Shown: positions 1-13,414 of the stretch, piece after piece | How positions within the stretch are numbered: the stretch's first letter is position 1 | Layout of the letters: each line of letters opens with the position of its first letter | Assembly: GCA_036245805.1 (NCBI GenBank) | Contig: BTRK01000005.1 | Location: 19,134,984 to 19,198,983 of the forward strand | DNA length: 64,000 bases | Reading direction: 5' to 3' | From: Pristionchus mayeri | Lineage: Eukaryota > Nematoda > Chromadorea > Rhabditida > Neodiplogasteridae | Program-made: the position numbers and the translations under genes | Notes under the pieces: model-generated | The model's input: the letters and a program-made list of their open reading frames with translations, nothing else | Told to the model about the DNA's origin: nothing | Database searches by the model: none

Positions 1-76
1 TTGCATCAACATCTTATCTCTCCCTGATTTTCGGTCGCACAACCCCTCTGCGATGGGGAGGGAATGAGAAATGATA

Positions 77-1348
77 TCACGGATCTCCTGTAAGAATGTA
101 GGATGCGACAGAAAAATATTTTGGGTCATGGATTTCGCTGAAAACATAAGGACTGACCAAAGTGAGGATGGCGAACACGCTTGTCAACTTCGTTTTTCAA
201 AATTTGCATATTTTGACCTACCACTTTGGAAGGCTGTATCTCCGTCAATTGTTGACCAACAGCGATCGCATTTTTTCCAATCGATGCTCATTCAGGTACC
301 CTACAAATAAGTTCTCTTGAACTAAGCGCAGAAATTACGCATTCACATTGTTTTCCTCAACAAACTGATTTAACAGTCGTGATCTACCTTTCATGATGAA
401 AAACTTTGAATTCCCCACCCCAGAATTAGGGTACGTATATAGTTCATTGATCACAACATGGGGCTTATCATATCGCCACTCAGTAGGGATCATCTGAACA
501 TAGCACAATTATTTGAAAGAATCACTTTTCGGTGTGTATCTCACTTACGGATTAAGCAAATTTGCAAAGTAGGACTACTAATCGATAGCTCTAGAGCAGG
601 TCTTCAAGAATGACTGAGAGGACCAAGATGCCAAAGTTGCCCGTTTTCGAGATACTGCGTAAAAACGAATTTAGTAGAACACCGTGGAAGATGAAAGGAC
701 TCGCTCCACTGTAAATCGGTGACAGCGCTTTTCATGCAGTATCTCGAAAACGGGCAACTTTGGCATCTTGGTCATGTTAGTCATTCTTGAAGACCTGCTC
801 TAGAGCTATCGATTAGTAGTCCTACTTTGCAAATTTGCTTAATCCGTAAGTGAGATACACACCGAAAAGTGATTCTTTCAAATAATTGTGCTATGTTCAG
901 ATGATCCCTACTGAGTGGCGATATGATAAGCCCCATGTTGTGATCAATGAACTATGTACGTACCCTAATTCTGGGGTGGGGAATCCAAATCAAAGATAAA
1001 AATCGAGAGTTTTTCATCATGAAAGGTAGATCACGACTGTTAAATCAGTTTGTTGAGGAAAACAATGTGAATGCGTAATTTCTGCGCTTAGTTCAAGAGA
1101 ACTTATTTGTAGGGTACCTGAATGAGCATCGGTTGGAAAAAATGCGGTCGCTGTTGGTCAACAATTGACGGAGATACAGCCTTCCAAAGTGGTAGGTCAA
1201 AATATGCAAATTTTGAAAAACGAAGTTGATAGGCGTTCGCCATCCTCACTTTGGTCAGTCCTTATCTTTTCAGCGAAATCCATGACCCAAAATATTTTTC
1301 TGTCGCAACGAGGTCTCATTTTCCTGCATTTTTATAGGAGATCCGTGA
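77..1348. mobile_element. Foldback (palindromic) transposon, about 1.27 kb
   Basis: Two arms of about 630 bp are inverted copies of each other around a centre near 710. The outer termini read TCACGGATCTCC at 77-88 and its complement at 1337-1348, each flanked by TA, which fits a TA target-site duplication. The arms are diverged by scattered substitutions and small indels (for example near 990). Short reading frames inside it are antisense shadows of one another and no transposase is visible, so it is non-autonomous. A run of about 17 G residues follows the right end. Terminal sequence resembles the two elements in the SCYL2 introns (TA-TCACG). Confidence 0.9.
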
Positions 1349-2339
1349 TATGGGGGGGGGGGGGGGGCAAATATCGAAGACGTGCCGCCTTTTTTTATTC
1401 TGGCTGAGTGCAACACGGAGTGTTCCAGTATGGTGTTGTTTATCAATCGTCGTTTCTCTTGGAAGGGGCGGGAGTGTGGGATTTATCGGAATCATCCCTA
1501 TCTCTCTTGTTTTCCTCTTCGATCGAAGCGGGAGTCAGGGGCTGGTACTGATCATCGCTCTTGGCAGTCCGTGTAGATGGAGTCCTGAGACGAACGCTTT
1601 TGGGAGCGGATACGGTAGATCCCTTGATAGGACCTCGCGATGGTGGTAGAGCCTTCTCTCTCGGTGACCTCTTGGATCTTCTACAATGAGAAGAAATTAG
1701 GACAGGGGAGGAGGGAAGGGGTGATGGAACCGTTTGGACTCTGTAGATCGTCTCGATGATTTGCCCTCCCGAATAGATTCCTTACCCGCCTTTGAGATGG
1801 GCTTCCTAAATTTGAAATTTTTTAAATATTTGTCTTCTGATTGCAAGAATCGTTTCTTACTGTGCTCTCCATTTCGAATTTATCTTCTCTCTGTAAATTG
1901 TTTAGAGATAGAAGCCCCCTCCACCAACGAGAATGAGAATATCGAAGGCTCCAAAGAGACTGGGTTGGAAGATTAGAGACATTGACAAGAAAGGGGAATG
2001 GTCTGCTTTGGACGGATAAAGGCTTTTATAGGCATGAAAGCTAGCGAAATTAGGGAATTCATTTTGGATGACTAAATCGACTTGGTGATTCAATCGGAGA
2101 TTGCGTAGGGATGATTGGGATTGGATATTTGATTGGCAGTGAATGGACTCCATGCAATGAAGGGAGTCACTGCCTGCATGGTGCATCACTATTCAGGTGG
2201 TCGATCGGCTGTGGCGACCGGGCAACTTCCTCACTCCACTCGCCACTCAGATGGGCACTGACTTGGTCTTCTGCTGGCTCGTGAGTGGAATGGCAGTACG
2301 GTAGCATACTGTAACATATTGGTTCAGGCCGGCTCGTAC

Positions 2340-5226
2340 ATGGCTGAACTAGCGGCCTCGAGAGGAGTCGGAGTAGTGCCGACGGTAGCAAACGTTGGTG
2401 AAATGAGGTCAGTTGACGATTGGTCATGTCCAGGGGAATACAGTACCTTTGGTAATTGCAGCGCCCATTCCGAAACGGCGTCGCAGATACTGAGATTCGT
2501 CAACATCATCGCCATTCTCGTCCTGCTCGGTCAGACGATCGTGTGGGCGCAAGAAATGGTCAGTGAGGGGATGCGGTAGGTCGCGGAGAGGAGGACGATA
2601 GTATTATGGAAGGATACGGTAGTCACTATACCGTAACCTTGTCAGTGGCACTCGGGCGCTCGTGGATATGCGATGGCTGCCTTCGTCTGCATCTTCCTCC
2701 AGGTTGTGTACGTGAACGAGCTGGGACCGATGCCCCTGATCTACCAGGAGACTCACGTCAGCCTCCCACCACGAATCGGCACCTGAGGATTACTGTAGCC
2801 CTCGTATTTAACTGAGATTACGGTAGCACTTGTAGTGTTTTAGCGTAGAAAGGTCGGGTTGTCTGTGCGATTGTATTATACTAACATCGAGCTTTCACAT
2901 ACGAATTTGTACAGGTTGCAATGTCCATATTTGTTCTTTCCTTGCATAAATGATCTCATATACTCGACTGTTGTTCCTTCCTGTTATCAATGTCGTATTC
3001 AATTCGACAGAGCATACTGTATCTAATGCACAGTTCCTGAATCAGGGATTAATATCGACTTGCAGAAGGTGCGCGATGCACAGGGTGAAAGCAGCTCAGC
3101 GTCGCATACAGGCTAAAGGTGCGGTGAAGGCCCTGACAAATTAGTGTTGGTGAAGTGGTTGCAGATTGGGTACAAACAGGTCCCTTGCAGATCCCTCTCC
3201 TCGAGTGGTTCCTCAGAAGCAGAAGGAGATTGGAGGAGGATATAGGAGCCATCTAATCGGCCAGACATTCAAGGCCCTCTTCGAGTGAGCAGTTGTTGCT
3301 CACTTCACTATGATTCATGCGATACCGTACTCCCCTTTCCAGATGGGTCTTCAGCACTCGCTTCATGGGTTCTCTCGCTTTCGTCTTCGGATTGATCGGC
3401 AGGTTGGTAGAATATCGATTGATTACTGTGGAGTAGAGTAAATGGATGCACTATCAGGCAATTCCATCTCTTCGATCAGTTCGTGACTCTCTCCCCTGGA
3501 CTGCCCAACTATCCCTCGTATCTCTACTGTCAGTTTATCCCCTTCTTCCCTTCTAAAACCGAATCGAATTGTGAAGTAGAATCTGCAGATCTCTCAATCG
3601 TTTGCACAGCAAATCAATCAATTAAAGTATCTGGGAATGATCTATAGACAGATGGGAAGGGAGTTCTCCCTCACCCTCGTCCCCTCCCCCAATGTCTTCT
3701 CAGGTCCGACGATCGTCTTTCTCTCCACTTGTCTCTTCATCTTCACTCGCTCTGTGGGGGCTGAGACCATGCAGAGTCTCCCGCAGGTGCTCACCATGGT
3801 CTGCTGCTGTGGTACGGTACCTTCTCTTACTACGGAATAGCCGATCGATAATGCAAATCTATCGTAATCCTTCGTTGCAGGAGTGCTCGCAGGCGCGATT
3901 ATCGAAGAGCAGCTGGAGGTGATGAATGCCCAGGGACTGGTCAATGTTGAGGTGAGTGTATTACGGTAAAAATTATCAGACTTCAGCATCCCACTCTTGT
4001 ATCTCCTCAGAACTTCGTGTATTTGTCGCTCGCTTGCGTCGCTCTCTCCTTCAGCATCTACGTCTTCGATTACAAGTGGGAAGTCTCCTGGAAGAGTGAG
4101 TACGATAGGGCCGGAGCTTGGGAGTACTGTATGTTACTGTGAATTTGAACGATCGATGGTTGAGGTCTGCTCGTTCGTTTGGTCGCTGTCATCGTGCCCG
4201 TCTGGATCTCCATCCTCTAGTCAGTTTGCGATTATTTTAATATGTGTGATAGTTGATATATTCTGCTGATTTGCTGATTGAGTATCAAATGAGTAGGTGC
4301 ATCATTCAGTCATCTGGTTCCTCTCTCCTCTCTCTTCCTCCAGTCGACTCACTTCGTCCTCTTCTCATTCGGCGTCGCCTTCCTCGAGTACTACGTCACT
4401 CACGCCGTTGGTTACCTCTTCCCTTCCTCATTACTCTCTCGCTAGGATACTAGAAGGATCAAACCTAAATCTTCCAACCCTCCCTCTCCTCACTCCTCTC
4501 CTCTTCAGCGCACTCGTTGGTCGATGTTCAGCAGTGTCTTCCCTTCTCCCTACATCGGATGCCTCGTGCAGGGATTCGGAATGATCGCAGTGAGTGGTGG
4601 GGAATACGGTAGAAGCAAGGATGGAGGGTACGGTAGGATGATTATTTAGATTAGAATCGAGTTCCGGTTAGAGTAGCACAGAGATTTTTAAAATAATTGT
4701 ACTCGTAATCTCAATTGCAAAGAATATGCTGTCCTCCAATGTCTCTCCTCTCTCTCAGCTCACTACATACTACACTTCGTGGCGCATTCGTCTCTTCTCT
4801 CCCTCTTGGTTCTCCTTCGCATGGATGGTATTAGCAGGTGAGGAGGAGTACGGTACAGATCAAATACGGTAGTCGGATAGATTACCCATCAGTATGTGGA
4901 TTAAAGGTATCGTATCTATTGATCAGCCAATAATCGGTATTCCTCATCAGGTGCTCCAGTGACAGTGTTTGCAGTGGTGCTGCATCTGGTGTCGTGGTCG
5001 AGTGAGCAGGTGAGAGGGGGGGGGAGTACGGTAGGATACGGTAGTCCAGTTGTCTCTCTCGCAGATCTTCGGTCCCGGTCCTCACAACACAGTGCACGTC
5101 TCTCGTTGCATGCTCTTCGCCTGCTGCTTCGTCTATCTCTGCCATCAGTTCAATCACTTCGGACTATTCGAGAGCCAGCCATGGATCGACGCAGCCAGAA
5201 CCATCAAGAAGAAGCTGGGATGGTGA
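2340..5226 (+). CDS. Multi-pass membrane protein, family not recognised
   Basis: I do not recognise the family. The chosen start (2340, MAELAASRG) opens an exon to 2408. It joins in phase to 2458-2558 (segment VNIIAILVLLGQTIVWA) and 2646-2756 (YAMAAFVCIFLQVVYV). After a poorly resolved stretch around 3068-3290, exons continue near 3340, 3707, 3881, 4012, 4170, 4342, 4508, 4761, 4951 and 5065-5226. They give about nine to ten hydrophobic segments, including RFMGSLAFVFGLIG, a cysteine triplet after QVLTMV, and a histidine-rich last segment (CHQFNHFG) before the lysine-rich end IKKKLGW and a TGA stop. A basic loop (KEIGGGYRSHLIGQ) precedes the third segment. Most introns are short and several carry TACGGTA or TACTGTA heptamers. 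A transporter or channel is possible but would be a guess. Exons between 2757 and 3190 are uncertain because phases do not close. Confidence 0.7.
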
Positions 5227-8200
5227 GAAGAGGGTACTGTGGCCTAGTATTTCGATTGTATACTGATTCGTAGTGGGTAAGTGTGCTGCTTATCTAGTTG
5301 ATTCTCCATCTCATTCTGTCTTTACGAGTTTGTCTCCCTGATCTCTCATCTCTCTTGCACTACTCTGCCATTGCACTACGTTGTCTGAATATCTCGGGTA
5401 CCTTCGGACCATTCAATTCATTGCTAATTTGGAATAGATTTTTGTACTTGTGGAATAAATTTTTGCTTGTTCACATTAATGAGGAGTGACTAATAAAGAA
5501 TGGTAATGACGTTCATGAATATATGCAAATTTATGAATGAACTACTCATAGGAATCGGCTTGAATCTTCAGGGAAGGATAAAGCAGAGAAGGCACATGGA
5601 TGTGACTGTATGACGTGCAACGTGCCCTTCTTCAGCTATGAAAAGTAATAAAAAAGAGTTGACATGCTCAGAATTAAAAGCACATATAGTTCAAATCGAA
5701 ATGTTTGCTTGTTGATAGAAAATGTCTCAGCCGTCCCCCTTTGTTCTTTCAGAGTGCCTCCATTACTCGAGTGCATCTACGTTTCCTAACGAACAGAAGG
5801 ATGAGAGAGAAGGAAGAAAAGAGAGAGCATCGAGGGGTCACAAATGGGACTCACAACCTCGTTAGGACCCCCGCGTTCCGCCCTCCTCAATTCACATGCT
5901 CTCTCGTTGGTCAGAGAAGAAGAGAGAGCAAGGAAGAGGAAGAGAGTGCAGAGAAGAGAGCACTCTTCGTTGTCGGTGAGACGAATTCGAAGAAAAATAG
6001 AGGCGGACGAGAGAGTGTGTGAAACGGAGAGAGCGGAGGGAAGAAGATGGTGAGAGGGGAATTCGAAACAGCGAGATTGCTAATTGCACTGGGGGATTCT
6101 CATTGCTCCCTCCATTCTGAGTAAATTGAGAGTGAGAAGGAGGGAAGTGATGCTATGATGAGATCATCACTCGATCATCTCGTACTCCCTCTCTTTAGAC
6201 AGACACTTCCCCTTTGATCTCCCTCATTCATACGTCATCCATTCACATAGTCTAGACTGACTTCTACGTGTTCATGCGCAACTTTCTCATGAGAAGGCTA
6301 TTTTTCGAAATGTTCCTTTTCGATGGAAAATGCTCATCTGATTATATCTTATCTAGGAATAATCTTGTATCAGTATCATGGTTTTTCATTAATGCCGTCT
6401 CTCCCTCCGACCTTTCTCCATCACGAGACCCCTCTCATTCGTGGAATCTGCAGAGGCAATAACACTCCTTCCACTCTATAGATGTCATTCACTCCTGAAT
6501 ACCATCACTGATTACCCTTCCCTCCTTTCGTCTCTTGGGTAGTCTATCTATTCGTAGACATCCAGTCACATCTCACCCCCTTCATTAGTGAATTTACGCA
6601 CGAGTTTCCCCGTGATCAATTGACGTCTTCAGAATCACGATCGTTAGAGGGAGAGAAGGGACTCGAGATAGGGGAAGACTCTTGATCTCGATGGGAAGTC
6701 TCTCCTAATGAGGCAGTTGACTTCACTAGTCTTCTCTTCATCATCTCCACTCCTTGCTCGCTCGAAGTTTCAAAAATCGATAATTCATTCTATAGCGAGT
6801 TTAAGTGCATAAACTGTGCATTTCCATGAACTTTAGCAGAGGGAAGGGCATAGGAAGTTCCCACGCTCTCCCTTGCTCCCACTCTGTGAGTGACCATGGA
6901 AGGAGAACCTCACTTCCACACTTCTTTGCCATTTCTCTGTTTAGAGATTCGATCTACCGTATCCTGTGCGAGCAAATTGGAAGAGGGAAACTAAGCAGTA
7001 GACAATATCTCGGCAATCGACGAAATCTGGTTTTCAGATTTTCATTCTCTGGTTGTGTCTCTTGTATTAATATCTAGTGGTCGACTCTCGAGTCCTTCCA
7101 CCATCTGCCCATTCTCAACTATCTCTTCTGTCTATCAACAATCCAGATCTCGATAACAATTTAGACGCATGAGCTCAATGGGATGCCAGGCGTTGGCTAG
7201 ATAAGTTTCCTTTTCGAAGAGGAAGTCTTTCATCGCTCATTTCGCAACCTCTTCTCCCTCCTTCCCTCGTGTGATGGTAGATCAGTGATTGTCCTCTTCA
7301 TCTCTTCTCCTTCTCGTCTCGTTTCCACGCAACGCCTTCACCTCTTCCCCCTCCCTTGACTCGAGTAAAGGGAGAGAAGCGAGAGACAGACAAAGTGTTT
7401 CCTTCAAGAACGGCTGTCCTCGAGCTATTTTTGAATCTCTTTGTCCTCTTTTTCAATTCTGCGGTAATAATCAACAACCAATCGTCCTCAAACTTCCCTT
7501 TTCATCTTTGACTCATTCGGTGTTCCTCAGCTTTCTTCCCATGCAAATGCATTCGCACTCTCCATCTACTCCTTGAAATGGGGCTTATCCATTGGAGGTG
7601 GTGGTTATCCTTCCCTGGAAGTGTCCTTCCTCTGTTTCCTTCCTTGCCCTCTCTCTTCCTCTGCAGACAGTTCCTTCCATCTGAGGGGGCGTGGCCTCCC
7701 CTCATCCCTCCCTTTTCGGTCGCTCAATTCCACGAGAACCAACAGCCCTAAACAGTGTGGGTGTATCTCTTTCCTCCTCTCTCAATTCGAAATTGGAATT
7801 TGAGAATGCTGCAGATGAGAGAGTGGACATAACCGAGAGAGTCGAGGGGTTTCAGAAGATGGCTAGAGAGTGTGTGAAACGAAGAGAGTGCGTCGCCGCC
7901 TAATATTGCGCTCATTTCGCATTATGTGTGGTGTGAGGCGCTGTGTGAATGGGATGAGAGAGAGAGAAGTTGATGATGAGGAGAGAGGAAGAGAAGAGAG
8001 AGAGAGAGGGAATGAGATACTGTGGGACAATGCTTCGAAAGTCGTAAGAACGACGTTGAATTGCTTCCATGTCTAATAGCCAAATATTCACGATCTTTTT
8101 TCCAATAAAATTGATTGTAATCACTTCAGTTTCACTCACTTTCTCACTAATTCTTCTTCAATCTTAGACAAAAGTGGAATGTTTTCATGTTTTCCTCTAA

Positions 8201-10619
8201 TGAGTCATTGCTCTTTTCATCTCCACATGTTGTCCGGTCTATTCTTGTTCATTCCTCCTTCATCCACTCATTTTCTCACTCCCTCATCAGAATTCGCACA
8301 ATACTCGACGTCTTCTCCTCTGCTTAAATGGCCATCTAACTTTCCTCCTCGACATTCTCTGGTTTCTTTGCATGAATGCCCCTCATTCTTTCCTGGAATC
8401 TCTGTGCACATGGTGTCACTTAATCGGTGGAAGCAAGGAAGGAGTCGAGAAGTGGAGGAGTGAAGGAGTATTCTGGGATGGATTCATTCACGCCTACTCT
8501 CCCAGGGCACTCCCACTCTAGGGAGAAGACAGGAAATGGTGCGACCTCACTGACTCAGTCAAGAGAACTCATTACTTTCTTCACTCCCTTCACAAGCATT
8601 GATTAACAAATTAATTATAACTATAGTCCGGATCTCGAGTGCAACATTGATCATTCCGAATTTTTGATAATTCAGAGGCGAACGATCCTTTTTTACCGAA
8701 GGCACGACTAAATTCAGCGCACTCTCAAGCTTTGTTCACCTCTAAATTGGATAATTGGATGATCCTGGGGAATCTCCGATCCTTTCCTTCCTTCATCGAC
8801 AGTAGAGAGAGATATCCAATCCCCCTCCCCCTTCCTTCTTCTCATTCCCTCAGTGTTTACAGTTATGAGCTTCTCTGTCTATTATGTAGTAATCTCACTG
8901 CAAAACCTCGCAGTTTCTTTATTTCCCCCTCAGATCTCATCTAGGGTCGTTCCCTACTCATTCGTCACACATCTTTTGATCAGTGATTCACCAACATTGA
9001 CGTAGAGACGACCATTTCCGTCGTTAGGCGTGAACAACATCGAGATCATTCCTTCGTGATCAAAACACTTAGAAGGAATAGCATAACAGCCTTCGTAGCC
9101 TACATTCTCCTCTTTCTCCCTCTTTGTTTCTCTTTGAAAGGCGATCGTCGATTTTCTCTTCATCCATTCTCACATCTCTAAATATCCGCCCTTCGAGACG
9201 TTTTCCAGAGTGCACACACGCGAACCATTCAATGATTCAGTCGACTCTCTTCTTTTCACATTCTCTCTCCCTCTCTCTCTTCCCTCTCTTCTCTCTCTCT
9301 CTCCTCTTCTGTGATATCGTCGACTCATTTGGTCGGCCCTTCCTCTTCCTCTCAATTTGGGTCTTCCTCCTCCCCCCTTCCCTCCCCCCCTCTCTCTCTC
9401 ATTCATCCAATTCATCCTCCTTTGGTCATTCCGAAGTTCCAGAGGACGCATGTTCGGGAGGGTTTTACGCTTCATATTTAACGATCCCAATGTATTTTCT
9501 ATTCATGACAACACGTTTTTACGATTACCATTATTTCGAGCTACGAAATTACTTCATGAATATTTTTTACAAATTTCGTTCGTATTAATATGGACCTCTC
9601 GATGGCGACCAGTCACTTTAATCTTCGAATATGTAAAGTAGACGACGTGGAATACTTAAGTTGCCGATCGGCTAAGCAATTGCGATAGTTATCCATGCAG
9701 ACACATTTCATAGTGATGATGTCAGTATTGGTTCGAACTTCTCGCTCTCTTCATTTCACACACTCTCTCGTCTCGAGAGGGAAGAAAAGGTACTCTCGTA
9801 GTCTAGACAGGCAGCTGAAATGGAGATCGAAGGAATACCATTACTTCTTAATTTAGGAATATATATTTGTAAAATATAGCCAAATGAACGCATCGTGGAT
9901 TTTCATCTGTAGAAGTGGGCGACGAATCGAATTGTTCGTCGTCGCCGTCGAGAGGGGAGAATCGAATAGTTCGTCGTCGCCGTCGAGAGGGGACAGGAAG
10001 GGGGTATTCTGTACTCTCTTCGTGCATCACTCATTGTGCGACTCGTGGCAACTGGCCAATTCGAACTTTCATAGCTTATTTCAGCTTCTTTTCCATATCG
10101 TTGATTGTAATTCGATATGCTTCATTTTCCTCTTCGATATCTCATATCTTTTTCTTCTATAGATCTTACGAGATACCTGTTGATTGGGCGTGGTCTCTTT
10201 CTCTCTCTCGGGTCGACTCGTTTCCATCTGATTTCTCCCTCTGAATTCCCCCTGTTTCCCCTTCCTTCCTCTCTTCAGACCTCTTCTCTAATCTGATTCA
10301 TCAATGGGGATAAAGGCTGGTCGAATAAAGACGCAGCCTAGAGCGTTTCTCCATTTTCTCACACCCAGATTCTTTTATATTGATTCATTTTCACCTTTAA
10401 TTGACATTGTTTGAAAAATGCTTCAGAATATGTCGTAGGTAGACTGAAGATTCACAAGACATTATCCAATCCCTCTAAGCAATTAATTATATTAAATTCA
10501 CCACATTTTCCGCCAAACCCAATCGGCATCAATCTCTCTCATGTTACAATATCACCCGATTGGACTCGTGTCTCTCTAATTTCTCCTTCTAGGACAGGTG
10601 CAATAATTCCTTCTATCCA

Positions 10620-10685
10620 ACTCATTCTCTCATTCTCTCATTCTCTCTCATTCTCTCATTCTCTCATTCTCTCTCATTCTCTCCA
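10620..10685. repeat. ATTCTCTC-type tandem repeat
   Basis: Near-perfect array of ATTCTCTC / ATTCTCTCTC units, about eight copies, in the pyrimidine-rich tract. Confidence 0.85.
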
Positions 10686-11469
10686 TTCCCGTGTTCTCTC
10701 CTTCTCTCTGATCTACTCTTGACTCACTTCAGATGTCGCGTGTAGAGATGGTCGAATAGTCGACGGAGCGACGCTTCCAATCACAACTCAGGAAGGGTAA
10801 TCATTCTCCTATTCATCACTAAAGTGGCCATTAATCATGAATCACATCTAAATACGCTCACGGATTCGTCTATTATCACCCCCCTATTCATTACATTGAT
10901 TTCCCTCATTTCGCACTGTAATGATCAGCATAATGAGCATCAATTGTGTGTTCATGCATTATAATGTGCCTGAATAGGAAGAGAAGGCACAGATTGGATT
11001 AGATGACTGATTTGTGAACCCCACGACGGACTTCCTTCCACTCGGGAATAGAACGGATTCGAGGTCTTCCATCGGGTTCACAATCTTCTTATTATTGCAC
11101 ATTTGCCGTTGAAGGGAGACACACACCTTTCTAATGCATTTGATGCGAGTTTAGGAGGGAGTTGGGAGAGGAGTTGGAAATGATTTTTTTCTCGAGAAAG
11201 TTGTAACAACAATTCGGAAAATGGGCCATCTAATAGTTGGAATCAGTTCTCCCTTCAGATGTCTCTCTCTGCTCGTCAACGTCGAGATCGACCTTCTCTC
11301 GATGGAATTCCCGTACTCTTGGGTCAGTGAAGCACGAGAACAACATATTATTCTGACGTTATATTTTAAAAAAATAGAAAAATGAATTTTTAAATTTAAA
11401 AAATCCCTATAATTTGTAGCTCTTGCACCCCTTACGATTAACCAGCTCATAAAAGCATGGATTGAATTA

Positions 11470-12367
11470 TCAGGCTGATGCAGAAGTTTCTGACTATTTT
11501 CATATTTGGACATAATGACCTCCCCCTTTCTTCGGAATCGATCAACCAACTAATGGTTTTCGACAGCTAAAGTGGCCTTGGGAACACTATAATACAAGCG
11601 CTATATTGGGTCAACTCATCCAAGGAGGACAGCATTGTTCACATCCAAAGTATATACAGTGCACAAAAAATCTGAATTTTGAATCGATTATAATTCTAGT
11701 GACAACCATGGTATCAACACAATGAAGGCATTGTTTTAAAGGACAATTAATGGCCATTTTAAATTACCTAACACAACAGTGCTGGCCTTGAAGATGCACT
11801 TGAAAATGGCTCTCAAGACCAGTTCAACACCAGTTGAAATTCTGCGAATATATGTTTGCCGGGATTTTCCAAGTGCGGATCAATCAATACGGATGAATTA
11901 TTCCATATTTTGAAGTACCCCTCAGTACTAGTAAGCAGTTGCATTTTCGAGAGTATTCATCTTTCCCTTTAGAAATAGGGTGTTTCGAAATCGTGATGTA
12001 GAGATTCGAACGCCGAAAACAACACTTTTGGCTGATTCCCTTCTCTCAAGCGCATTGTAGATCTGTTTCTTCACCATCAACTGAACAAGCAACTCTTACC
12101 CTACAACATCTATAGTTGGCTAATTCGGTAGGAGACAGATATTCGAGGAGTACGGTTCAATCTAAAACACTAAAAAACCTCTATTTTTGCATGTTTTGAT
12201 TCGAAAGCTATTTTCTCAGGCGCACTACGAGCTATATTCGATTCAAATATATTTTGGTAGTCCGCTAGCAAGTCCTTAACTAAAACCATGAAGGAATGAC
12301 AGGCAGTCAAAATACACCGAGAGAAATTTCGAAAATGTAATAGTCAGAAACTTTTGCATCAACCTAA
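11470..12367. mobile_element. Mariner-type MITE, copy 1
   Basis: Inverted termini: TCAGGCTGATGCAGAAG at the left and, read inward on the other strand, TTAGGTTGATGCAAAAG at the right, both flanked by TA. The homology continues inward (TTTCTGACTATT). A TTAGG(T/C)TG terminus with TA duplication is typical of mariner elements. No transposase frame is present, so it is non-autonomous. A relative with the same termini lies at 26940-27852. Confidence 0.75.
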
Positions 12368-13301
12368 TAGCTAGGTATGACTCGGTCACATAACCATCCA
12401 ATCTTTTCTCAGGAGCGGGTCTCTCCCCGGGTCGCGCCACCGTCCCACAGCTACGCACGCCACGCGCCGAGACACGCGTCGAAAGCGTGAGTCGACGCTT
12501 CTGACGCGCCATTTTAAAAATATTGATCACTGTTCATCGCATGAGTAAAAGCTCTTAGGTGATCGTAGATTAATTGCAGGTGTTTTGAATTAACGTACAA
12601 GAAAATTAGAGTAACTTATGCGTAACCACGTATTTATGAAATGGGCTAGATCTTTTCTCGCTCTTCCGATTGGAAAATTGCAGGGAATTTTGAGGTTTAA
12701 ACCTCTGATTTTCGTGGTAGACTTAGGATTGCAAACAGTCTCTTTTATATTGTTCGATAGAGTAGTTCAACGGGATCTACCAAATGTTTCGCCATTTCTC
12801 CCTGGCCCAACTGTATTCTTCCCGTTGTCTCCTCCCTTCTCCTCTTCTTCTTCTCTTCTTCATACGCAAAATACGAGTAGAACTCGCGCAAAATAATGAC
12901 ATTTGACGCAATAATGTACTCATTTCCGCCACGATGACATGAGAAGAAGAGAGAGAGAGAGAGGAAGATGACGAATGGAAGCAAAACATGATTGCATAAT
13001 CACTAGGCAAGTCTCCCTGTAGACCGTCTCTCGTGCGAGCGAGAGAGTGTGGGAAACGAGGAGAGTCTTTCACTCTCAACGAGACGGCATCAATGCATAG
13101 TAGGATCTCTTTCTCATCGTGGACGTCCGTCCAATTGCTTCTTCCCCTCTCCTCCTTCTCCTGTTCCGTAATGTGACAATTCGCCTCTCCATTTCATTCT
13201 CGAGAGAGAGACTCTTTGATAGTGAGAGAGTCTTCGATCTCATTACGGATTCCCGTCGTCCTCTCTCTATCACTTCTTCTGCGGGGGAGAAGAAGAACTC
13301 C

Positions 13302-13414
13302 ATGCCCTCGGGGCACGAGGACCTCCTCTCCTGCTGTTATTGTTTTGGCGAGTCGGTGACTTCCGGCGGAAGTCCCTCGGACAGTTTCAGCTGTCACTGC
13401 TGTCAACGACGGGT
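13302..13414 (+). CDS. Possible cysteine-rich exon
   Basis: From ATG 13302 the frame gives a 37-residue stretch with six cysteines and one histidine (SCCYCFGE...FSCHCCQRR), ending at a plausible donor (CGACGG|GTGGGT). The CxxC pairs separated by about 20 residues resemble a small zinc-binding module, but no family is recognised. It may be the first exon of the gene whose exons follow at 14.1-16.1 kb, or a chance frame. No experimental or phase link is established. Confidence 0.3.

Larger units (their letters stand above)
5227..13290. other. Gene-poor pyrimidine/purine-biased tract
   Basis: About 8 kb of sequence rich in CTCT/GAGA on alternating strands, with no exon that combines a long frame, splice sites and phase. 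It holds a mariner-type MITE (11470-12367), an ATTCTCTC tandem array (about 10620-10685), several copies of a purine motif around GAGAGTGTGTGAAAC (5960-6040, 7862-7890, about 13040-13060) and a GC-rich patch at 12409-12515. It could be intergenic or a very long intron of the gene to the right. Confidence 0.6.

Noticed and set aside
71..1407. Short frames in the first foldback
   Set aside because: Antisense pairs arising from the palindrome; no domain or splice support.
9124..9641. Ser/Leu-rich frames around 9.1-9.6 kb
   Set aside because: Pyrimidine-rich composition alone keeps the frame open; the opposite strand is open too.
12276..12530. Arg-rich minus-strand frame over the GC-rich patch
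   Set aside because: No splice sites, starts inside a MITE end, composition-driven.
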